Shown: positions 5,090-9,707 of the stretch, piece after piece
Position numbering within the stretch: position 1 is the first letter of the stretch
Layout: the number at the start of each line of letters is the position of its first letter
Assembly: GCA_044376515.1 (NCBI GenBank)
Contig: JBILKV010000168.1
Span: 1 to 9,707 of the forward strand
DNA: 9,707 bases
Origin: Chth-196 sp044376515
Lineage (GTDB): Bacteria > Verrucomicrobiota > Verrucomicrobiia > Chthoniobacterales > Chthoniobacteraceae
Direction of reading: 5' to 3'
Program-made: the position numbers and the translations under genes
The notes under the pieces: generated by a model
What the model saw: only the letters and a program-made list of their open reading frames with translations
Told to the model about the DNA's origin: nothing
Databases searched by the model: none

Positions 5090-7858
5090 TTAAGGGAGGA
5101 AAAGGAATTCGTTGCAGTTGAAAAGGGCGCGGCACAGGGCGGCTGCCCCGTGCTCGCGAACCACTGCAAGGGTGTCTTCAAGCTCCGACGGAGAGGGTCT
5201 CCTGCCGAGCGCCACGAGGTAGCCGTGCTCCACCTGAGCGCCGGGATCCTCGCCGGCCTCCTTGCGCAGACGGGCGGCAAAGGCCTCGCTCTGTTCAAGG
5301 GTAAAGGTGCTGTTGAAGAGGTTAAGCGCCTGAATGGGCGTGGTGGATTCGCGTCTGCGCGACGTGCTGAGCCCTGCGTCCGGACAGTCGAACGCCCCGA
5401 ACACCGCCTCGGGTTCCCGCCGCACCTTGTGGGCGTAGATCATCCGGCGCAGCCCGCTGCCGGAGAAGGATTCCACCGGCTTGAAACCGCTCAGCCCGCC
5501 TCTTTGGTTGAACAGGTTGAAACCGCTCCCGTACATGGAAAGATCCAGCCGCCCGCTCACCGCGAGGATGGTGTCCCGGATGTTCTCCGCCGTGAGGCGC
5601 CGCGGCGGGAAGCGCCACAGCAAACGGCTGTCCGCGTCCCGCGCCTCCGCAGCCGCGTTGCCCGAGGAGCTCTGTCGGTAGGTGGCCGAGAGCACGATTT
5701 TCTTGTGCAGACTTTTCAGCGACCAGCCAGAGCGCACGAACTCGCGGGCGAGCCAGTCCAGCAGTTCGGGATGCGAAGGGCGGAGGCCCATTCTGCCAAA
5801 GTCGCTCGAGGTTTCCACGAGGCCGGTCCCGAAGTGTCCCTGCCAGATTCGGTTCACGATGACCCTCGCTGTCAGCGGGTTTTGCGCGTCTGCAATCCAG
5901 TTGGCGAGCGCGATGCGACGCTCCTGTTCCGGGGCGTCGGCTGGCAGGTTGAGCGTGCCAAGGGCGCCAAGCACTGCGGGTACTACCTCCTCCTTTGGCT
6001 GTTCCGGATCCCCACGGTGGAGCAGGTGGATTTCGTCGGGCTTGCGGAACGCGCCTGCGAACACGCGCTGGGCGGTTGCGGCGGTGGCGAGCTTTGCATT
6101 CAGCGCGCGTCGTTCCGAAGCGAGCTGGTTGGCGCGCTTTGCCTGCTCGGGAGGCAGTCCGGTTGTGGAGAGGTCGTTGTCCGCTGGGTTGTCCTTGCGG
6201 GGGGCGTCCCGGTCCGTGGAATCGGCCACAAGCCTCCACGTGCCGGAATCGTCCTCGAGCTCGATACGGTAGGCCGTGGCGAGGCGGTCGGTAAGCTTGC
6301 CCTCCCGGTCCCGCCCCCAGACCACGCGGTCCACCGTCTGTGCCTCGGGAAACTCAACGAGCAGCCAGCCTTTGCCATCTTCGTTGGACATCCAACTGCT
6401 GGAGTTGCCGTACTTGCCGTCGTTGACCAAGCGCAGGTCGTGCCGGTTGGGCGTCTTGTTCTGGCCGGAGGCGCTGACGATCGCACCGGCTTTTGCAAGG
6501 GCGACGTTCGCGCCTGCGGTGTTGAAGATCTCGATTTCGTCGATGCAGGGCGCGAGGGAGTTGGTTTTTTCAATCGTGAACCGGACGCGTTTTACAGCCG
6601 TTGGCGCAAAACGGTCGGTGTTTTTTCGGGCCTGAACACCCGGCCGCTTCACGCCGGAAAGGGCGACCGGGATGAACTCCGCAAGCTGGCGGTCCAGATC
6701 CGCGAGCTGCACTTTTAACAACTCTTCTTCCTTTTTTGCGGCGAGCGCCTCCGGGCTTTTGGATTCGCGGTCCCGGTATTCAACGCCCGCGAAGAACGAT
6801 TGGAAGGCGTAGTAGTCGCGGGCGGAGATGGCGTCAAACTTGTGGTCGTGGCAGCGGGCGCAGCCGACAGTGAGCCCGAGGAAAGTCTGGCTGGTGTTAA
6901 CCACAATCTCGTCCAGAGAGTCCTGGCGCGCCAACCGCTTTGAGGGTTCGTCCTGACCGATTTGCCCCGGCAGCAGGACGGAGGCGGTCACCAGGAATCC
7001 GGTGGCGGCGTCCACTCCAAGGGCGTCTCCGGCGAGCTGTTCCTTGATGAAATGGTCGTAAGGCGTGTCCGCGTTGAGCGCGCGGATGACATAGTCGCGG
7101 TAGGGCCAGGCATTGGGGCGCTCGGTGTTGACTTCGAATCCGTGCGTGTCGGCGTAGCGGACCACATCCAGCCATTGTTGCGCCCAGTGTTCACCGTAAC
7201 GTTCGGAGCGAAGCAGCCGGTCGACCACGCGTTCGTGGGCCCCGGGCGCCTCGTCCGCCGCGAAAGCCTCGAGTTCTGCAGGACTGGGCGGAAGGCCGGT
7301 GAGGTCGAAGGACACCCGACGAAGCCAAACCGCCCTGTCGGCCTCCGGCGATGGCTCGAGCTTTGCCTGCTCCAGTCTGGCCAGAATGAAATGGTCCAGC
7401 CCATCGCGGGTCCATCCGCTCCGTTTTGGAGTGGGCGGGATGGGGTTGGAGGCGGGCTTGAGCGACCAGTGATCGCGTTTGTCGGCGAGCTGGGCGGTGT
7501 CCAAGCCGTCTGGCCACGTCGCACCCTCCTTGATCCAACGTTCCAACAATGCGGCGTGTGCGGCGCTGAGACGCTCGCCCTTGGGCGGCATCAGTAGTTC
7601 GGGTTCCTCGCCTTTGACGAAGCGCAACAGGGGGCTTTCGCCCGGTTTTCCGGGGAGGATGTTTGGAGCATATTCATCGCCCCCTTTGAGCGCGGCTGCC
7701 TTCACGTCCAAACGCAGTCCGCCTTTTTGTTTTTCCGCCCCGTGACACGAGTAGCAGTGTTTTTCGAAAATCGGCCGCACGTCCTTCGTAAAGTCGACCG
7801 GAGCGGCCTGCGCGAAAGAGGGGGCCAGGAGAAGAGCGGACACAAATGCGGCGTTCAT
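5090..7858 (-). CDS. Secreted c-type cytochrome with PSCyt1, DUF1549, discoidin-like and DUF1553 domains
   Basis: A 922-residue secreted multidomain protein of the 'planctomycete cytochrome' type; function unknown, haem binding predicted. A Sec signal peptide ends at AQA (about residue 18). PSCyt1 (PF07635) carries the haem motif CYSCH (35-39), the family segment GGLRLD and Met90 in LMPPKGE as the likely sixth ligand. DUF1549/PSCyt2 (PF07583) spans about 145-355, with family motifs RVSFDLTGLPPSP and RYADTHGFE and a second CxxCH, CARCHDHKFD (C333, C336, H337). A beta-rich insert at about 418-545 (DEIEIFNTAGANVALAK, WLLVEFPEAQTVDRVVWGRD) resembles an F5/8 type C (discoidin) fold, usually a carbohydrate- or surface-binding module. 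DUF1553/PSD1 (PF07587) fills the end, including NPLTARVIVNRIWQGHFGTG and SDFGRMG. The start has no clear Shine-Dalgarno but gives a normal signal peptide. It sits 88 bp after the FecR-LamG gene and 20 bp before the DUF1501 gene. No truncation or frameshift is seen. Confidence 0.93.
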   Translation of the reverse strand: MNAAFVSALLLAPSFAQAAPVDFTKDVRPIFEKHCYSCHGAEKQKGGLRLDVKAAALKGGDEYAPNILPGKPGESPLLRFVKGEEPELLMPPKGERLSAAHAALLERWIKEGATWPDGLDTAQLADKRDHWSLKPASNPIPPTPKRSGWTRDGLDHFILARLEQAKLEPSPEADRAVWLRRVSFDLTGLPPSPAELEAFAADEAPGAHERVVDRLLRSERYGEHWAQQWLDVVRYADTHGFEVNTERPNAWPYRDYVIRALNADTPYDHFIKEQLAGDALGVDAATGFLVTASVLLPGQIGQDEPSKRLARQDSLDEIVVNTSQTFLGLTVGCARCHDHKFDAISARDYYAFQSFFAGVEYRDRESKSPEALAAKKEEELLKVQLADLDRQLAEFIPVALSGVKRPGVQARKNTDRFAPTAVKRVRFTIEKTNSLAPCIDEIEIFNTAGANVALAKAGAIVSASGQNKTPNRHDLRLVNDGKYGNSSSWMSNEDGKGWLLVEFPEAQTVDRVVWGRDREGKLTDRLATAYRIELEDDSGTWRLVADSTDRDAPRKDNPADNDLSTTGLPPEQAKRANQLASERRALNAKLATAATAQRVFAGAFRKPDEIHLLHRGDPEQPKEEVVPAVLGALGTLNLPADAPEQERRIALANWIADAQNPLTARVIVNRIWQGHFGTGLVETSSDFGRMGLRPSHPELLDWLAREFVRSGWSLKSLHKKIVLSATYRQSSSGNAAAEARDADSRLLWRFPPRRLTAENIRDTILAVSGRLDLSMYGSGFNLFNQRGGLSGFKPVESFSGSGLRRMIYAHKVRREPEAVFGAFDCPDAGLSTSRRRESTTPIQALNLFNSTFTLEQSEAFAARLRKEAGEDPGAQVEHGYLVALGRRPSPSELEDTLAVVREHGAAALCRALFNCNEFLFLP

Positions 7859-7946
7859 CTTTGATGGGAGGAAGATTGGGGTTGGGGGATGTGGTGGTGC
7901 GGCGTGTGATCCGGTTGCGCATTACCTTGAGACAGTGCTTCCGTTG

Positions 7947-9422
7947 TCAGTGGTAGGGGTTTCCGCTGAGATAAAGCTCCCGGATCTCGCTGTCGCTGAG
8001 TGCCCTGCCGAGGAGCAAGAATTCGTCCATACGGCCGCTAAGTTTGCGGTCCTGTCGGTTCCAGTTACCGATCTGGGCGGGACCCAGACGGGCTGGGTGC
8101 GCGATTTTCTGCAGGGTTTCCTTGTCGAACTGCCCGTTCAAATAAAACCGGACGCTGCGCGCCTCCGAGTCGTACACGGTGGCCAGATGCATCCAGCGTC
8201 CGCGTTGAGGGAGCACCGAGGTATTGGAGTCCGGAAACCCGTGCTGCTCGCTTGAGCCCGGCGCGAGGGAATTGCCACGGAGCGCGAGACGCATCCTGCT
8301 GTCCTGCGTGAGCATCCAGTGTACCTGTCCGGGGGTTTCGTTTTGCCATCCGTCGGTGTGATACAGCGATTGATACGGAGCGCCCAGATGGTCGAGCCGC
8401 ACCCACGCTGCGAGGGTGATTTGGGGCCACTCGCGCTCCGCGCCGACGTTGAGTTTAAGATGGTCGCCTTCGTGCACAAACTCTGGTGCGGCCGATCCCG
8501 GCCAGCGCCCCTGCGCCATGCGGAAAACACCGGGAAGATTCGTGTGGCCTGCAAAATCAAACAGCGCGACGAGGGCCGGATCCGATCGGAGCGCGCGCAG
8601 GGAGGTCTGCGCCTTGGCGCGCTGGCCCCAGGCGAGCCCGGAGGAAAGCTGGGGCATTTCGTCGGGTTGGATGAAGGCGGCCGAGCGGAGTTCGCGCGCA
8701 GCGCCGCCTCCGTTGTTCATGGCGAGCGCCTCGCCCGTGCGTAGGCTCTGTTTGGCCGTGGCTCCGTGGACTTCGGCGATCACCTCGCCCTGAAAGACGT
8801 GGAGTTCTGCGTCCCCAGACTCCGGCACGTCGACGCCAAAGCGGGTGCCCAAATCCACCGCCCTGCCGCTGGGGGTCACCACGGTAAATCCCTTGGCAGC
8901 AGGAGGAACGTCGGCTGCGACTTTGCCGCGAAACACTCTCAGGGTGTCGGCGGATTCAAACCGTACGTCGGCGGGCGCCTCGACCACCAGACGCGCGCCC
9001 TTGCTCGTAAGAAACTCAATGGCACCCGCTTCAAAGTGGACACGCGTGGAACGCAACGCCGCTCCCTCTCGCGGGCCGCTTGCGGTGGTGCTCGCGACCA
9101 TTGCGTAGGGCATGCGCCACGCGCTGAACAACCACCCCCCCAACAAAAGCGTCAACCCTGCAGCGAGAGCGCCCCACGGAATCCGGTTCGGTCTGCGCGA
9201 CGAGGGTGAGGTTGCACGGGATTTTTCCAACACTGGCGCGGTTTCTTTCGGTGCGAATCCGCCGGAGGAGGACAGCGTTTGGTCGATGTTTAGGTACTCG
9301 AGAAAGCGGAGGCGGTACGCAGGGTCATCGAGAAGAACGCGTTCCAGCGTCGCCACGGTTTCGGCATCCGCAGTTCCATCGCGGTATTGCTGCATCCAAT
9401 CTTCGCGTGGTGTCTGGTTCAT
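7947..9422 (-). CDS. FecR-domain membrane protein with C-terminal LamG domain, probable anti-sigma factor
   Basis: A 491-residue single-pass membrane protein, probably the regulator of the sigma factor encoded just upstream. Residues 1-50 form a helical cytoplasmic segment (EDWMQQYRDGTADAETVATL), the place where anti-sigma activity would lie. One transmembrane helix runs over about 82-101 after a basic stretch (SSRRPNR), giving an N-in topology. A FecR domain (PF04773) follows at about 110-235, with the signature PSGRAVDLGTRFGVDV (184-199) and FQGEV. Residues about 284-489 form a LamG/concanavalin-like lectin domain (PF13385 type), with the repeat-like pieces WMHLATVYD, VRFYLNGQ and MDEFLLLGRALSDSEIRELY. 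FecR normally answers a TonB receptor; none is present here, so the LamG domain may itself sense a glycan. No strong Shine-Dalgarno is visible. The start is 60 bp after the sigma gene stop. Confidence 0.88.
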   Translation of the reverse strand: MNQTPREDWMQQYRDGTADAETVATLERVLLDDPAYRLRFLEYLNIDQTLSSSGGFAPKETAPVLEKSRATSPSSRRPNRIPWGALAAGLTLLLGGWLFSAWRMPYAMVASTTASGPREGAALRSTRVHFEAGAIEFLTSKGARLVVEAPADVRFESADTLRVFRGKVAADVPPAAKGFTVVTPSGRAVDLGTRFGVDVPESGDAELHVFQGEVIAEVHGATAKQSLRTGEALAMNNGGGAARELRSAAFIQPDEMPQLSSGLAWGQRAKAQTSLRALRSDPALVALFDFAGHTNLPGVFRMAQGRWPGSAAPEFVHEGDHLKLNVGAEREWPQITLAAWVRLDHLGAPYQSLYHTDGWQNETPGQVHWMLTQDSRMRLALRGNSLAPGSSEQHGFPDSNTSVLPQRGRWMHLATVYDSEARSVRFYLNGQFDKETLQKIAHPARLGPAQIGNWNRQDRKLSGRMDEFLLLGRALSDSEIRELYLSGNPYH

Positions 9423-9482
9423 GGCTCTCGTGGGGTGAGGTTACCGGCGCGAGTGGTGGGGTTCATTTTGATAAGGCAATCT

Positions 9483-9707
9483 TCAGTGCGCGTCCTCGGT
9501 GTGGAGCGCCCGGCGCACGCACTCGGAAAGCGCGAGGCGAATGCGGTGGAGTTTTTTGTACAGGCCCATGGCCGTACCGCCCAACTGTCCGGCGAGCGCC
9601 TCGATACGGGCCCCGGGGGCGTAAGCAGCCTGCACGAGTTCACGCTGTTCCCGCGGCAGTTTTTGCACGCAATCCTGCAATGCCGCCCGCTGCGCCTCGA
9701 GCCGTTC
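9483..9707 (-). CDS. ECF sigma-70 factor, C-terminal part (region 4), cut by the window edge
   Basis: The last 74 residues of an RNA polymerase sigma factor; the frame is open to the right edge, so the N-terminal part with region 2 lies outside. The visible part contains KLPREQRELVQAAYAPGARI, then AGQLGGTAMGLYKKLHRIRL, then ALSECVRRAL. That is the region 4 helix-turn-helix in the form typical of the Rhodopirellula/Verrucomicrobium ECF family (TIGR02989), including the YKxLHRIRxAL recognition helix that binds the -35 element. It is the first visible gene of the minus-strand operon and lies 60 bp before the FecR-LamG gene, the usual order for a sigma factor and its membrane regulator. The operon promoter, possibly self-activated, must lie beyond the window. 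Confidence 0.85.
   Translation of the reverse strand, partial: ERLEAQRAALQDCVQKLPREQRELVQAAYAPGARIEALAGQLGGTAMGLYKKLHRIRLALSECVRRALHTEDAH

Noticed and set aside
5070..5135. Longer N-terminus for the DUF1501 protein, starting at 5135
   Set aside because: It would overlap the upstream gene by 46 bp and lengthen the Tat n-region; the ATG at 5069 has AAGGA at a normal distance.
4928..6718. 596-codon open frame on the + strand, antisense to the DUF1549/DUF1553 gene
   Set aside because: It runs across the ends of two well-supported minus-strand genes, has no recognisable domain, and is rich in Arg, Gly and Val as expected from reading GC-rich codons backwards.

Overview
The window looks like a piece of a chromosome from the PVC superphylum, most likely Verrucomicrobiota. 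The evidence is a gene set typical of that group: a Rhodopirellula/Verrucomicrobium-type ECF sigma factor, a FecR-LamG membrane protein, a 'planctomycete cytochrome' protein with DUF1549 and DUF1553, and a DUF1501 protein. GC content is high in most genes, and a cluster of palindromic repeats fills one intergenic region. No rRNA, tRNA, CRISPR array or insertion sequence was seen.

Layout, left to right. Positions 2-1375 (+) carry a SulP-family anion transporter whose 5' end lies outside the window and which stops without a STAS domain. Positions 1376-1859 separate two convergent genes and hold a stem-loop, two inverted copies of a 58-59 nt double-hairpin repeat with a partial third copy, and a good Rho-independent terminator for the gene on the right. 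Positions 1860-3338 (-) encode an OprP/OprO-like porin. Its upstream region holds four half-sites spaced exactly 11 bp apart that resemble a tandem Pho box, followed by a 7-bp dyad beside a strong Shine-Dalgarno sequence.

Positions 3594-9707 are a minus-strand gene block that reads as one operon. In transcription order it is: sigma factor C-terminus (9707-9483, cut by the window), FecR-LamG protein (9422-7947), secreted cytochrome/DUF1549/discoidin-like/DUF1553 protein (7858-5090), and Tat-exported DUF1501 protein (5069-3594). The gaps are 60, 88 and 20 bp.

Working model (inference). The sigma factor and the membrane protein with an extracytoplasmic FecR-LamG region form a surface-sensing pair that controls production of two exported proteins, a haem-binding one and an alkaline-phosphatase-superfamily-like one. 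The neighbouring anion porin and SulP transporter could handle anions such as phosphate or sulfate, and the Pho-box-like array suggests phosphate control of the porin. The biochemical roles of the DUF1501 and DUF1549/DUF1553 proteins are not established, so this operon is the best candidate here for an undescribed system.
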